Below, piece by piece: positions 30,259 to 40,852 of a DNA stretch of 64,000 nucleotides. Made by a program: the position numbers and the translations under genes. The notes below the pieces were generated by a model. It ran no database searches. It was not told the DNA's origin and saw nothing but the letters and a program-made list of their open reading frames with translations. Each line of letters opens with the position of its first letter. Position 1 is the stretch's first letter. Source of the stretch: Candidatus Ishikawaella capsulata Mpkobe (lineage in GTDB: Bacteria > Pseudomonadota > Gammaproteobacteria > Enterobacterales > Enterobacteriaceae); NCBI RefSeq assembly GCF_000828515.1, contig NZ_AP010872.1:407001-471000 (forward strand), written 5' to 3'.

Positions 30259-31890
30259 TTATTCACTTTTAGCTGCTTTAAAAGCCTCTGCCATGACATT
30301 TGAAAAATTCTTTTCATCACCTTCATTTTTTGCCTGAAGAGATAAATTTATTCTACGACTTTTGCGATCATAACCGATACACTTCGCCTTAATCATATCA
30401 CCCACACTAACAGCTAAATTTGTATCTTCAATATTTTCTTTAGAAAATTCTGATATACGTAAATGACCTTCAATATTATCATCTAATTTAACTGTAGCAA
30501 CTCTAGCTTCAATGGCCGTAATCACACCAGTAACAAGGCTACCTTTATTAAGAGAAATATAATTATTGAAAGGATCTTCACTTAATTGTTTTATTCCCAA
30601 AGAAATACGTTCGCGCTCTGAATCTACTTGCAGTATGATAACATCAACTTCATCACCTTTTTTATATTTACGAACAGCTTCATCTCCAGATATAGCCCAA
30701 GAAATATCAGATAAATGAACTAAACCATCAATGCCTCCTTCTAATCCAAGAAAAATACCAAAATCAGTAATAGACTTAATTTTTCCTTTTACTTTATCAC
30801 CTTTATGATATTTTTTAGCAAAAGACTGCCATGGATTAGCTTTGCATTGCTTAAGACCTAATGAGATCCTACGGCGATCTTCGTCAATATCTAGAACGAT
30901 AATTTCAACTTTATCTCCTATATTAACTACTTTAGAAGGATGTATATTTTTATTAGTCCAATCCATTTCAGAAATATGCACTAATCCTTCAACTCCTTCT
31001 TCAATTTCCACAAAACATCCATAATCAGTAATATTAGTAACGCGTCCTATTAATTTAGTTTTTTCAGGATATCTTTTAGCAAGAGCGACCCAAGGATCTT
31101 CACCCATTTGTTTTAAACCTAAAGAAACACGAATGCGCTCACGATCAAATTTTAAAATTTTAACTTTAATTTCATTACCTACACTAACAATTTCACTTGG
31201 ATGTTTAACACGTTTCCATGCCATATCAGTAATATGTAGTAATCCGTCAATCCCACCTAAATCAATAAAAGCACCATAATCAGTTAAATTCTTAACTACT
31301 CCCTTAACTTCCATGCCTTCCTGTATTGTTTCTAATAGTTGACTTCTTTCTACACTATTTTCAGATTCAATCACTGCTTTTCTAGATACAACCACATTAT
31401 TGCGCTTTTGATCTAATTTAATTACTTTAAATTCTAATTCTTTACCTTCTAGATGTACAGTATCACGTATTGGACGTACATCTACTAAAGATCCAGGTAA
31501 AAATGCTCTAATGCCATCGAGTTCAACGGTGAATCCTCCTTTAACCTTTCCATTAATGATACCCATAACAGTTGCCGCATTTTCATGAGATTTTTCTAAT
31601 ATCAGCCAGGATGCGTGACGTTTTGCTTTTTCGCGCGATAGTAATGTTTCTCCAAAACCATCCTCTACTGCATCTAAGACAACATCAATTTCATCGCCTA
31701 CGTTTATATCAAGTTCTTGTTGTGCATTTTTAAATTGCTCAATTGGAATAGATGATTCAGATTTTAATCCAGTATCAACTACTACAAAATCTTTATCAAT
31801 AGCAACAATGACACCACGAATAATAGAACCTGGAATAGTTTGAATTTCTTGTGAAAACTCTTTAAAAAGTTGAGTAAAAGATTCAGTCAT
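30259..31890 (-). CDS. rpsA: 30S ribosomal protein S1
   Basis: Binds mRNA to the 30S subunit. It has 543 residues, against 557 in E. coli. All six S1 domains can be counted (starting near residues 20, 105, 190, 275, 360 and 450). The acidic linker before the C-terminal [16 protein letters not shown] is shortened. The ATG has only A+T-rich leader and no Shine-Dalgarno, which fits the known S1 leader of E. coli, where translation is autoregulated. It lies between cmk and ihfB, the enterobacterial order. Confidence 0.97.
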   Translation of the reverse strand: MTESFTQLFKEFSQEIQTIPGSIIRGVIVAIDKDFVVVDTGLKSESSIPIEQFKNAQQELDINVGDEIDVVLDAVEDGFGETLLSREKAKRHASWLILEKSHENAATVMGIINGKVKGGFTVELDGIRAFLPGSLVDVRPIRDTVHLEGKELEFKVIKLDQKRNNVVVSRKAVIESENSVERSQLLETIQEGMEVKGVVKNLTDYGAFIDLGGIDGLLHITDMAWKRVKHPSEIVSVGNEIKVKILKFDRERIRVSLGLKQMGEDPWVALAKRYPEKTKLIGRVTNITDYGCFVEIEEGVEGLVHISEMDWTNKNIHPSKVVNIGDKVEIIVLDIDEDRRRISLGLKQCKANPWQSFAKKYHKGDKVKGKIKSITDFGIFLGLEGGIDGLVHLSDISWAISGDEAVRKYKKGDEVDVIILQVDSERERISLGIKQLSEDPFNNYISLNKGSLVTGVITAIEARVATVKLDDNIEGHLRISEFSKENIEDTNLAVSVGDMIKAKCIGYDRKSRRINLSLQAKNEGDEKNFSNVMAEAFKAAKSE

Positions 31891-31993
31891 AATTAATAAT
31901 TTTCATTGTTCTCCACTTAACATCATGTTAAATGGGTTTGTTTTAAATACTCTGCACTTATCCTTAGCACAAAGCCCTACTAATACTACCTAC

Positions 31994-32704
31994 TTATTTA
32001 ATTTGATCACCTAGCTTTTGACGAGTATATTTTAATACTTTATAGATCACTTGATTAATGGATATGTTAGTAGAATCTATTAATAAAGCATCCTTTGCGG
32101 GTAATAATGGTGAAATACTACGATTACGATCACGATTATCACGCTCTTTGAGTTCCTCTAAAAGACTACTAAAATTAACATTAAATCCATTATTATGCAA
32201 CTGTAGCATACGTCTGTAAGTACGTTCTTCAATATTAGCATATAAAAATATTTTTACTGGAGCATCCGGAAATACTATAGTGCCCATATCACGTCCATCC
32301 GCCACAAGGCCTGGAAAATGAAGAAAACTACGTTGTTTCTGTAATAAAGCATTGCGTATGCTAGGCAATGATGATAAGCGAGATGTTTTATTGCTAATAT
32401 CTGGTGAATAAATTTTCTTGGTAATATCTTTTCCGTCAAGGAGAATATTGATTCCATTATGTTTATATATAAAAGATACTTTAATAGTATTAGCTATTTG
32501 AAGTAATAATCTTTCAGATTTAACTGATAATTCTTCCGATTCTATTGTTAAATTATTTTGTACTGCTAGCAATGTTAAAATGCGATAAATAGCTCCTGAA
32601 TCTAATATGTTCCAGTTCAAAATCTTAGATAATTCTCTGCAAACAGTACCTTTTCCTGAAGCGCTGGGACCATCAATAGCTATCATTGGAATTCTTAATG
32701 TCAT
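31994..32704 (-). CDS. cmk: Cytidylate kinase
   Basis: Phosphorylates CMP and dCMP. It has 236 residues, against 227 in E. coli. P-loop GPSASGKGT near residue 12, GRDMGTIVFPDAPVKIFL and RDNRDRNR are intact. The ATG at 32704 is chosen because MTLRIPMIAIDG aligns with E. coli MTAIAPVITIDG. The frame is open 19 codons further with A+T-rich, non-homologous sequence. It sits between aroA and rpsA as in E. coli. Confidence 0.95.
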   Translation of the reverse strand: MTLRIPMIAIDGPSASGKGTVCRELSKILNWNILDSGAIYRILTLLAVQNNLTIESEELSVKSERLLLQIANTIKVSFIYKHNGINILLDGKDITKKIYSPDISNKTSRLSSLPSIRNALLQKQRSFLHFPGLVADGRDMGTIVFPDAPVKIFLYANIEERTYRRMLQLHNNGFNVNFSSLLEELKERDNRDRNRSISPLLPAKDALLIDSTNISINQVIYKVLKYTRQKLGDQIK

Positions 32705-32788
32705 TATATAGTTACCATTAATATAATTACCTAAATAAAATATATGATATAATATCATCACTCAATATTTTTTAGGTAATCTACTTAT

Positions 32789-34078
32789 TTAGACATTATG
32801 ACTAATCTTTTCTAATTGTTTAAAATAATTAGGAAAAGTTTTTGTTACACAATTAGGTTGCATAATGGTTACTGGTACATTGGAAAGAGCTATTAAAGAA
32901 AAACACATCGCCATACGATGATCATTATAGGTTTTTATATGAGCATGTTTAAATTTATTGGGTGGATTAATACCGATATAATCATGTCCTTCTTCGACTT
33001 GAGCTCCTACTTTACGTAATTCAGTTGCCATGGCAGTTAAACGATCTGTTTCTTTTACGCGCCAATTGTATATGTTACGTATAGTTGTAATCCCTTTTGC
33101 AAACAATGCTAAAATAGCAACGGTCATTGCAGCATCAGGAATATGATTTAGGTCCATGTCAATTGCACTTAGTACCCCGTGGGTACAAGAAAGATGATTT
33201 TTCTCCCATCTAATGATAGCACCCATTTTTTCCAATACAGCTGCAAAACCAATATCTCCTTGAATGCTATTTTTTCCAATTCCACTAACACGTACAGTTC
33301 CACCTTTAATAGCGGCAGCTGCGAGAAAATAAGATGCTGAGGAAGCATCTCCTTCTACTAAATAATCACCGGGAGATAAATATTTTTGTTGTCCCTTAAT
33401 ATAAAAATATTTATAATTAGCTTGATGAACAACTTCAATACCGAAGCAACGCATCAAGTGTAAAGTAATATCAATATAAGGTTTAGAAACTAAATTACCT
33501 TCAATTTTAATATGTGTATCTTGTTTTGCTAGAGGAGCAATAATCAATAAAGCAGTCAGAAATTGACTAGAAATACTAGCATCTATGCTAATAATACCAC
33601 CTGCAAAACCGCCAGATAGTTTCACTGGAGGATAATTTTTTTTATTGATATAGCTAATCTTTGCTCCTCCTTGACGTAAAGCTTCTATTAAATGACCTAT
33701 AGGCCGTTCTTTCATACGTGCATCACCCGTTAAAACTACATCTTGATGGCCAAGAGATAGAGCAGCAGTTAAAGGCCGTATGGCGGTTCCTGCATTTCCT
33801 AAAAAAATTTCTTTTATTGTATGATTGTGCAATATTCCTTTATTACCAATTATTTCACATGTAGTACGGTTAGATGAAAGTGTGCAAGAAACGCCTAATT
33901 TTTTTAAAGCATTTAACATGTGATTAACATCATCGCTATCAAGCAAATTTATTACTCTAGTTTTTCCTGTAGCTAATGCTGCTAATAAAAGTGCCCGGTT
34001 GGAAATACTCTTAGATCCTGGTAAATTTACGTTACCATCAACAAAAGAAATTGGGTTTACTGTCAAGTAATTTTGCAT
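32789..34078 (-). CDS. aroA: 3-phosphoshikimate 1-carboxyvinyltransferase (EPSP synthase)
   Basis: Sixth step of the shikimate pathway to chorismate. It has 429 residues, against 427 in E. coli. Substrate motifs [18 protein letters not shown] (about 18-36), [23 protein letters not shown] and [12 protein letters not shown] are intact. The ATG at 34078 has GGAGA about ten bases upstream and matches the E. coli N-terminus. The frame runs 16 codons further without support. It lies 93 bases after serC, the usual serC-aroA pair. Confidence 0.96.
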   Translation of the reverse strand: MQNYLTVNPISFVDGNVNLPGSKSISNRALLLAALATGKTRVINLLDSDDVNHMLNALKKLGVSCTLSSNRTTCEIIGNKGILHNHTIKEIFLGNAGTAIRPLTAALSLGHQDVVLTGDARMKERPIGHLIEALRQGGAKISYINKKNYPPVKLSGGFAGGIISIDASISSQFLTALLIIAPLAKQDTHIKIEGNLVSKPYIDITLHLMRCFGIEVVHQANYKYFYIKGQQKYLSPGDYLVEGDASSASYFLAAAAIKGGTVRVSGIGKNSIQGDIGFAAVLEKMGAIIRWEKNHLSCTHGVLSAIDMDLNHIPDAAMTVAILALFAKGITTIRNIYNWRVKETDRLTAMATELRKVGAQVEEGHDYIGINPPNKFKHAHIKTYNDHRMAMCFSLIALSNVPVTIMQPNCVTKTFPNYFKQLEKISHNV

Positions 34079-34171
34079 GAAAATATTTTCTCCACATAGA
34101 GATAATTTTTTGATGATAATAAACACAAGGCATAAACAAATATTTGTTTTGACTATAACATAGTTAGAGTT

Positions 34172-35257
34172 TCAACTATAATTACGTTCAAAATACATCA
34201 TAAAATCTGTAAGAGCTTGAACTCCTTCTATTGGCATTGCATTGTAAATAGATGCCCGTATGCCTCCTATGGCACGATGTCCTTTTAGGGCATATAGGCC
34301 TTCATTTATAGATTTTTGCAAGAATAGATCAGTAAGTTTTGTATTATTTAACTGAAAAGTAATATTCATTAGCGAACGATTTTTTAATGCTATATTATTG
34401 CTATAAATTTTACTATTATCAATAGTGTTATAAAGTAAATTAGCTTTAGTTTGATTAAGCTTATTAATGGTATGTAAACCTCCTTTTTTGATTAACCATT
34501 TAAATACTAAACCAGCAAGATACCACGCATAAGTAGGAGGGGTATTAAACATACTACTATGATCAGCTAGTACTTTATAATTCAATATTGATGGTAAACT
34601 TAAGTGCGCTCTACCTAGTAAATCATCTCGTACAATAACTACTGTTAAACCGGCCGGTCCTATATTTTTTTGAGCACCAGCATAAATAATTCCATATTGG
34701 CCTATATCTAGAGGTTGTGAAAGAATAGAAGATGAACAATCTGCAATTAATATGTTGTTTTGTACATTTAACTCTTCATTAATAGCAATGCCATCAATAG
34801 TTTCATTGGGACATAAATGTATATACGCAGCATTCTTACTCAATTTCCATTGAGATGATGGTAATATGTAATGCTTATTATTATTTTTTGTTTTTACATT
34901 TATTAGGTTGGGATAACAATACTTTTTAGCTTCTTGAATTGCATTATATGACCAATAACCACTTACTATATAATCGGCATGTATTTTTTTACTTAATAAA
35001 TTACCCGGTACTGCAGCAAATTGTGCTCGTGCTCCACCTTGACAAAATAATATTTTATAATTAGACGGAATATTTAATAAATTACGAAGATTTTGTTCAG
35101 CTTCTTCTGCTAGTTCAATAAACTCTTTACTACGATGACTAATTTCCATGACAGAAGTACCTAATCCACCCCAATTTATTAGTTCTTTTTGTGCTTGAGA
35201 CATTACCTCCATTGGTAACATTGCAGGACCAGAGCTAAAATTATAAGTTTGCTTCAT
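34172..35257 (-). CDS. serC: Phosphoserine aminotransferase
   Basis: PLP transaminase of serine synthesis that also acts in pyridoxal phosphate synthesis. It has 361 residues, against 362 in E. coli. The PLP lysine is Lys197 in [11 protein letters not shown]. The N-terminal [19 protein letters not shown] and [14 protein letters not shown] are intact. The ribosome site is weak (GTGATGA). First gene of the serC-aroA pair. The 286-base spacer to glyA holds no gene. Confidence 0.97.
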   Translation of the reverse strand: MKQTYNFSSGPAMLPMEVMSQAQKELINWGGLGTSVMEISHRSKEFIELAEEAEQNLRNLLNIPSNYKILFCQGGARAQFAAVPGNLLSKKIHADYIVSGYWSYNAIQEAKKYCYPNLINVKTKNNNKHYILPSSQWKLSKNAAYIHLCPNETIDGIAINEELNVQNNILIADCSSSILSQPLDIGQYGIIYAGAQKNIGPAGLTVVIVRDDLLGRAHLSLPSILNYKVLADHSSMFNTPPTYAWYLAGLVFKWLIKKGGLHTINKLNQTKANLLYNTIDNSKIYSNNIALKNRSLMNITFQLNNTKLTDLFLQKSINEGLYALKGHRAIGGIRASIYNAMPIEGVQALTDFMMYFERNYS

Positions 35258-35434
35258 TTTTCATCACATTTTTATCTAAGTTGTTATTTAATGTTTAACT
35301 AAGCATTAATGATCAAAGTTAATAGACTATTTCTAATATAGAATAAACGAAATAATTTACATTTATACTTTAACTGCATCATAATACTAGCCTAGCTAAA
35401 TCAGTATATATCATCAACATCTACAAAGTTATTT

Positions 35435-35455
35435 TGCTAGAATAAAATTCTAGCA
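35435..35455. other. Hairpin between glyA and serC
   Basis: Perfect 9-bp stem TGCTAGAAT / ATTCTAGCA with a 3-base loop. Neither strand has a convincing U-tract. It may end the glyA transcript, whose stop is about 90 bases away. The rest of 35258-35543 is A+T-rich with no gene. Confidence 0.4.
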
Positions 35456-35543
35456 CTTAAGTTATTTAATAAATACGTTTATTACTTATACTACTAATAT
35501 TAGGGTTTATTGAAAAATATATATGCTAGATGTTGTTATGATA

Positions 35544-36797
35544 TTAAAGATAAACTGGGAACTGCATACACATCTTTATAACTTTTTTCTTAATAATTTC
35601 AATAGTATTATTATTCTCAATATCATCTAAGATATCAGCTATCCATTCCGCTATATTAATGGACTCTTTTTCCTTTAAACCTCGACGTGTAATAGCTGCT
35701 GTTCCTATTCTAATGCCTGAAGTAATAAAAGGACCTTTGTTATCATTGGGTACACTATTTTTGTTAACAGTTATATTAGCACGTCCTAAGCGATAACTAG
35801 CTAATTTACCGGTTAATTTCTTGTTTTGTAAATTTACTAAAAAAAGATGATTAGCAGTTTTTCCCGATATTATCTGATATCCACGCTCCATTAAGTAACT
35901 AACCATAACTTGAGCATTTTTAACTACTTGTTCCTGATATATTTTGAATGTTGGTTCCATTGCCTCTTTAAATGCCACTGCTTTGCCAGCAATTATGTGC
36001 ATAAGTGGCCCGCCTTGATTGCCTGGAAACACAGCAGAATTTAATTTTTCATAAAATGAAATATCACCACCTTTAGCTAATATTAATCCGCCACGTGGAC
36101 CAGCAAGTGTTTTATGAGTAGTAGAAGAAACTACATGTGCATAAGGTACAGGATTGGGGTAAATACCTGCTGCAACTAATCCAGCTACATGAGCCATATC
36201 AACAAATAAATAAGAATTTATGCTATCTGCGATATAACGCATTTTAGCCCAGTCACAAATTCCAGAATAAGCAGAAAACCCCCCAACAATAATTTTAGGT
36301 TTATATTTTTTTGCTAATTTTTCTATATTATAATAATCTATTTCTCCGCTATCATCTACTCCATAAGATACAACCTTATATAATTTACCAGAAAAATTCA
36401 CTGATGATCCATGAGTCAAATGTCCGCCATGCGCTAAATCCATACCCATAATAGTATTCCCTGGTTTTAATAAACTACTATAAACCGCATAATTTGCCTG
36501 GGAACCTGAATGTGGTTGTACATTAGCATAATCAGCTCCAAATATTTTTTTTGCACGTTCAATTGCCAATTTTTCAATAGCATCTACATGTTCACAGCCT
36601 CCATAGTAACGTTTTCCAGGATAACCTTCAGCATATTTATTAGTAAGTTGTGAACCCTGTGCTTCCATAACACGCTTACTTGTATAATTTTCTGATGCAA
36701 TGAGTTCAATATGTTCTTCTTGACGTGTATTTTCCTGTTGCATATGTTTCCATAATTCTACGTCATAATCAGCAATATTCATTGGGGATTTCAGCAC
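35544..36797 (-). CDS. glyA: Serine hydroxymethyltransferase
   Basis: Interconverts serine and glycine with tetrahydrofolate, supplying one-carbon units. It has 417 residues, as in E. coli. The PLP lysine Lys229 is in [12 protein letters not shown], and [15 protein letters not shown] is intact. The start is GTG at 36797: AAGGAG lies six bases before it and [12 protein letters not shown] matches E. coli MLKREMNIADYD. An overlapping ATG just upstream in another frame hits a stop after one codon. Confidence 0.98.
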   Translation of the reverse strand: MLKSPMNIADYDVELWKHMQQENTRQEEHIELIASENYTSKRVMEAQGSQLTNKYAEGYPGKRYYGGCEHVDAIEKLAIERAKKIFGADYANVQPHSGSQANYAVYSSLLKPGNTIMGMDLAHGGHLTHGSSVNFSGKLYKVVSYGVDDSGEIDYYNIEKLAKKYKPKIIVGGFSAYSGICDWAKMRYIADSINSYLFVDMAHVAGLVAAGIYPNPVPYAHVVSSTTHKTLAGPRGGLILAKGGDISFYEKLNSAVFPGNQGGPLMHIIAGKAVAFKEAMEPTFKIYQEQVVKNAQVMVSYLMERGYQIISGKTANHLFLVNLQNKKLTGKLASYRLGRANITVNKNSVPNDNKGPFITSGIRIGTAAITRRGLKEKESINIAEWIADILDDIENNNTIEIIKKKVIKMCMQFPVYL

Positions 36798-37025
36798 ATA
36801 TATCTCCTTATATTAATTTTATATTGGAAAATATCAAATTTTGATAAATAATGAAATATATGATATATCATCCTCAGGCAAAGGATTTATTAATTACTAT
36901 GATCATTACTGATCAAAATTAGCTAACGATATTCATTTGTAATATTTGTTAATAGAAAATAATTTATAATACAGAGAATGCGGAATGATTACATACATAA
37001 GATTATTTATTGGTTATAATTAACC

Positions 37026-37565
37026 TTAAATATAACCAATATTAAAATTGGATTTATGAATAATATTTATGACATTTAGTAAATTATATGGAATCTTTTT
37101 GTTGTTTTCGACGGGAAAAAAAAAACTTCTCAAGATAGAAGCACATTCTGGAGCTAAAATATTTTTTTTTATTTCTATACGAGGATTTATTTTATGTTGT
37201 TTCATTATATCTAGTACAGTTTTTGTATTTACACTTTTTGTATCAGATGCACCATATACTAAACGTTGGATACGACTGTGAATTATAGCTCCAGTACACA
37301 TCATACAAGGCTCCAAGGTAACATATAGAGTAGTATCAAGCAAACGATAATTTTGAATTATTTTTCCTCCTTGTCTAATAGCTACTATTTCTGCATGTGC
37401 AGTAGGATCTCGCAGTGTAATGGATTGATTCCAACCTTTACCTATTATACATTGATTTTTATTTTGTACTAAAACGGCACCTACAGGTATTTCACCTTTT
37501 TTACCAGCTATTCTGGCTAACCTAATTGCATATTGCATAAAGTCTTCATCATAAAGATAGGTCAT
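37026..37565 (-). CDS. tadA: tRNA adenosine(34) deaminase
   Basis: Makes inosine at the wobble position of tRNA-Arg(ACG), an essential step for reading CGN codons. It has 179 residues, against 167 in E. coli. The deaminase motif HAE is at residues 57-59 and the zinc cysteines at 87 and 90 (EPCMMCTGAIIHSR). The C-terminal tail NKKIPYNLLNVINIIHKSNFN differs from E. coli. It is separated from glyA by about 230 A+T-rich bases. Confidence 0.96.
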   Translation of the reverse strand: MTYLYDEDFMQYAIRLARIAGKKGEIPVGAVLVQNKNQCIIGKGWNQSITLRDPTAHAEIVAIRQGGKIIQNYRLLDTTLYVTLEPCMMCTGAIIHSRIQRLVYGASDTKSVNTKTVLDIMKQHKINPRIEIKKNILAPECASILRSFFFPVENNKKIPYNLLNVINIIHKSNFNIGYI

Positions 37566-37781
37566 CTTAGAATAGCTCCAATAGCCAAATAGATAATTAA
37601 TACTTTACTCTACTTAATAAATATAATATTTATTATTTCATAAGTAAATGAATCTATATAAATAGATTTATTTTAAAAGTATAAAAGACTTAAAATATAA
37701 CCAAGAACACTTCTTATCCTATTAATAATCCATATTAAGATACTTTAATTAAATAATGTATTTATGGGTTAATGATTTACA

Positions 37782-39194
37782 CTATTTTAAATTAAGTAAA
37801 TCAGTAATAGTACCTTCAAATATTTCAGCAGCTAAACCAATAGATTCATGAAGTGTGGGATGTGCGTGAATAGTCAGTGCAATATCTTCTGCATCACAAC
37901 CCATTTCAATGGCAAGAGCAATTTCTCCTAAAAGTTCACCGCCATGAGTACCTACAACTGCTCCACCAATTATACGATGGCTGTCTGTATCAAAAATTAA
38001 TTTAGTTATACCATCTGCACAATCAGATGCAATAGCTCGTCCAGAAGCTGACCAAGGAAAAATAGCTTTTTTGAAATTTATACCCTTACTTATGGCTTCT
38101 TTTTCTGTTAATCCAACCCAGGCAACTTCTGGATTAGTATAAGCAATAGAAGGAATTACTATGGGATCAAAAATATGTTTTTTACCAGCAATGACTTCTG
38201 CCGCAATATGTCCCTCATGAATACCTTTATGTGCTAACATTGGTTGTCCTACAACATCACCAATAGCAAAAATATTATAAATATTAGTACGCATTTTTTT
38301 ATCAACATTTATAAAACCGGAATTGTTTACTTTGACTCCTATTTTCTCAATATCCAAATTCATGGTATTTGGTGAACGCCCAACACAAACTAGTACTACA
38401 TCATAAAGTTGTACTTCTCTAGCATTATTTTTATTTTTTAATACAACTGAAATACCATTACTTATAGGTTTAATCTCATCTATTTTTGTCTCTAGCCTAA
38501 TATTGAATTTTTTACTGACGCTTTTGTGAAATACCTTTATTATATCTTTATCTGCAACTGGAATAATCTGATCAAAAATTTCAACTATATCAATCTGTGA
38601 ACCTAAAGATTGATATATAGTAGCTATCTCCAAACCAATAATTCCTCCTCCGATTACTAACATACGTTTTGGTATATTTTTTAAATCTAGAGCATCTGTG
38701 GAATTCCATATAGATGGGTGTCCATATGGAATAAATGATAGTGGAGATGAATGTGAACCCGTAGCGATAATAGCATTTTCAAAATGAACAATATTTTCAT
38801 TATTACCATCATGCACTAATAAACTATTAGAGTTTTTGAATTTACCAAAACCATTAATAAATTCTACATTGCGTTGTTTAGCCATACTCTCTAAACCAAC
38901 AGTAAGTCTATTAATTACACTGTCTTTCCATAAGCGAATTTTATTAATATCAATTGATGGTTTGCCAAATATCACTCCATGGCTTTCTAAGGTTTTTACT
39001 TGATGTATTCCATCTGCTATATGCAATAGTACTTTAGAAGGTATACATCCTACATTTAAACAAACACCACCCATTTTATTATAACGATCTACAATAACCG
39101 TATGTAAATTTAAGTCAGCACAACGAAAAGCTGCCGAGTATCCAGCAGGCCCAGCTCCTAATACTAACACCTGAGTATTAATTTCCTTTTTCAT
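37782..39194 (-). CDS. lpd: Dihydrolipoamide dehydrogenase
   Basis: E3 flavoprotein of the pyruvate dehydrogenase complex, which would also serve other 2-oxo acid complexes if present. It has 470 residues, against 474 in E. coli. FAD motif GAGPAGYSAA (13-22), redox disulfide Cys45/Cys50 in CLNVGCIPSK, NAD motif GGGIIGLE and the C-terminal HAHPTLHESIGLA are intact. AGAGGT lies before the ATG. Third gene after aceE and aceF, 102 bases from aceF. Confidence 0.97.
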   Translation of the reverse strand: MKKEINTQVLVLGAGPAGYSAAFRCADLNLHTVIVDRYNKMGGVCLNVGCIPSKVLLHIADGIHQVKTLESHGVIFGKPSIDINKIRLWKDSVINRLTVGLESMAKQRNVEFINGFGKFKNSNSLLVHDGNNENIVHFENAIIATGSHSSPLSFIPYGHPSIWNSTDALDLKNIPKRMLVIGGGIIGLEIATIYQSLGSQIDIVEIFDQIIPVADKDIIKVFHKSVSKKFNIRLETKIDEIKPISNGISVVLKNKNNAREVQLYDVVLVCVGRSPNTMNLDIEKIGVKVNNSGFINVDKKMRTNIYNIFAIGDVVGQPMLAHKGIHEGHIAAEVIAGKKHIFDPIVIPSIAYTNPEVAWVGLTEKEAISKGINFKKAIFPWSASGRAIASDCADGITKLIFDTDSHRIIGGAVVGTHGGELLGEIALAIEMGCDAEDIALTIHAHPTLHESIGLAAEIFEGTITDLLNLK

Positions 39195-39296
39195 TATGAC
39201 CTCTTAATTATCTAACACAAACTAATGTAATATATACTATATCATTAGTGAAAAATTCATAAATTTGTATGTAATATGATCTAATAAGTATTATAA

Positions 39297-40838
39297 TCAC
39301 ATTATCAAACGACGAATATCTGTTAAAATATTCCCTACCATAGCAATAAAGCGTGCAGCATCAGCTCCTTCAATTACACGATGATCAAAAGAAAGAGAAA
39401 TAGGTAACATTAATCGTGGAATAAATTTTTTACCATTCCAAACAGGTTCCACATGCGATTTAGAAATTCCTAAAATTGCTACTTCAGGAGTATTGATTAT
39501 GGGAGTAAAAGCAGTAGTTCCTAATTTACCTAAACTAGAGATAGTGAAACACCCACCTTGCATATCATTAATCATTAATTTACCGGATCTAGCTTTTTTA
39601 GACATCTCGATTAGTTCTTCTGATAATTTTATAATTCCTTTCTCATAAACGTTCTTAAATACTGGCACTACTAAACCTTTTGTAGTATCTACTGCTACAC
39701 CAATATTAATGTATTTTTTTAAAATTAACTTTTGACAATCATAAGAAAGAGAGCTGTTGAAATGTGGAATTCTTTTTAAAGCATATGCTACAGCTTTCAT
39801 AATAAAAACTAGTGGGGTAATTTTTATATCTACATTATTCTTTAATTCTAGAATTAGTTTTTGGCGAAAACCTTCGAGATCAGTAATATCATATTTATCA
39901 AAGTGAGTGACATGGGGGATAGTAGACCAACTTTTACTTAAATTAGCACCTGAAATTTTCTTTATTCTACTTAATTCTATTTCTTCTACTTCACCAAATT
40001 TACTGAAATCTATATTCAACTGAGTCACTGAAGGTAAGGAACTGCTGGATGCTGTTTTTACTGAATTTGTATCAATAAGCGAAAGTTTATTTATATAAGA
40101 TTTTAGATCTTCCTTTAAAATGCGACCCTTACGTCCAGTTCCTATAATGTTTGATAAATCTATACCAAACTCTCGTGCTAACCGACGTATTACTGGAGTT
40201 GCGTGTACGTAAGAATACTCTGGAAAATAACAATTATTGTTTTTAATCGGTAAATCAGAATTAGAATCCAAAGTTTTTTCCAATGGTTTCGATATCTTAT
40301 TATTTTCGGTTTCTACAACTTCAAAAACCATAATTATTAATCCGGTTTTAACTTTATCTCCTACCGCAACATTAATCATTATTACCTTTCCAGAAAAAGG
40401 AGCTGGAATTTCTATAGAGGCTTTATCTCCTTCAATAATAATTAAAGTTTGTTCAACAGATACATTATCACCTATTTTAACTTTAATTTCGGTTATTTCC
40501 ATTTCATTATTGCCGATATCCGGTAATACAATATCTTTATGATGGACAGCAGTATTTTTTTCTTTAATATCCTTAATATGATCTTTTATCAGATATTCTG
40601 ATTTATCTGGCTTGTCAAAAATCATGATATTTGAACCAGTATTAAGTTTATCACCAATAGAAACATTAATTTCTTTTATAATTCCAGCAAAAGGAGCCGG
40701 TATTTCCATCGAAGCTTTGTCCCCTTCTACTGTAATTAATGGATGATCCGTTTCAACGAACTCTCCAACATTAACTAAAATATCTGTAACTTCAACTGTA
40801 TCTGAACCTATATCTGGTAATTTAATTTCTATACTCAT
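39297..40838 (-). CDS. aceF: Pyruvate dehydrogenase E2, dihydrolipoamide acetyltransferase, two lipoyl domains
   Basis: Core acetyltransferase of the pyruvate dehydrogenase complex. It has 513 residues, against 630 in E. coli. Two lipoyl domains carry their lysines at about Lys41 and Lys139 (EGDKASMEIP, EGDKASIEIP); E. coli has three. The linkers are Lys/Asn-rich instead of Ala/Pro-rich. The E1/E3-binding domain (HATPVIRRLAREFGIDL) is near 205-245, and the catalytic domain ends with FDHRVIEGADAARF (His near 486). The ATG at 40838 has AGAGGT nine bases upstream and gives MSIEIKLPDIG; an ATG at 40856 overlaps the aceE stop and is less likely. Confidence 0.96.
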   Translation of the reverse strand: MSIEIKLPDIGSDTVEVTDILVNVGEFVETDHPLITVEGDKASMEIPAPFAGIIKEINVSIGDKLNTGSNIMIFDKPDKSEYLIKDHIKDIKEKNTAVHHKDIVLPDIGNNEMEITEIKVKIGDNVSVEQTLIIIEGDKASIEIPAPFSGKVIMINVAVGDKVKTGLIIMVFEVVETENNKISKPLEKTLDSNSDLPIKNNNCYFPEYSYVHATPVIRRLAREFGIDLSNIIGTGRKGRILKEDLKSYINKLSLIDTNSVKTASSSSLPSVTQLNIDFSKFGEVEEIELSRIKKISGANLSKSWSTIPHVTHFDKYDITDLEGFRQKLILELKNNVDIKITPLVFIMKAVAYALKRIPHFNSSLSYDCQKLILKKYINIGVAVDTTKGLVVPVFKNVYEKGIIKLSEELIEMSKKARSGKLMINDMQGGCFTISSLGKLGTTAFTPIINTPEVAILGISKSHVEPVWNGKKFIPRLMLPISLSFDHRVIEGADAARFIAMVGNILTDIRRLIM

Positions 40839-40852
40839 TAATACGTTACCTC

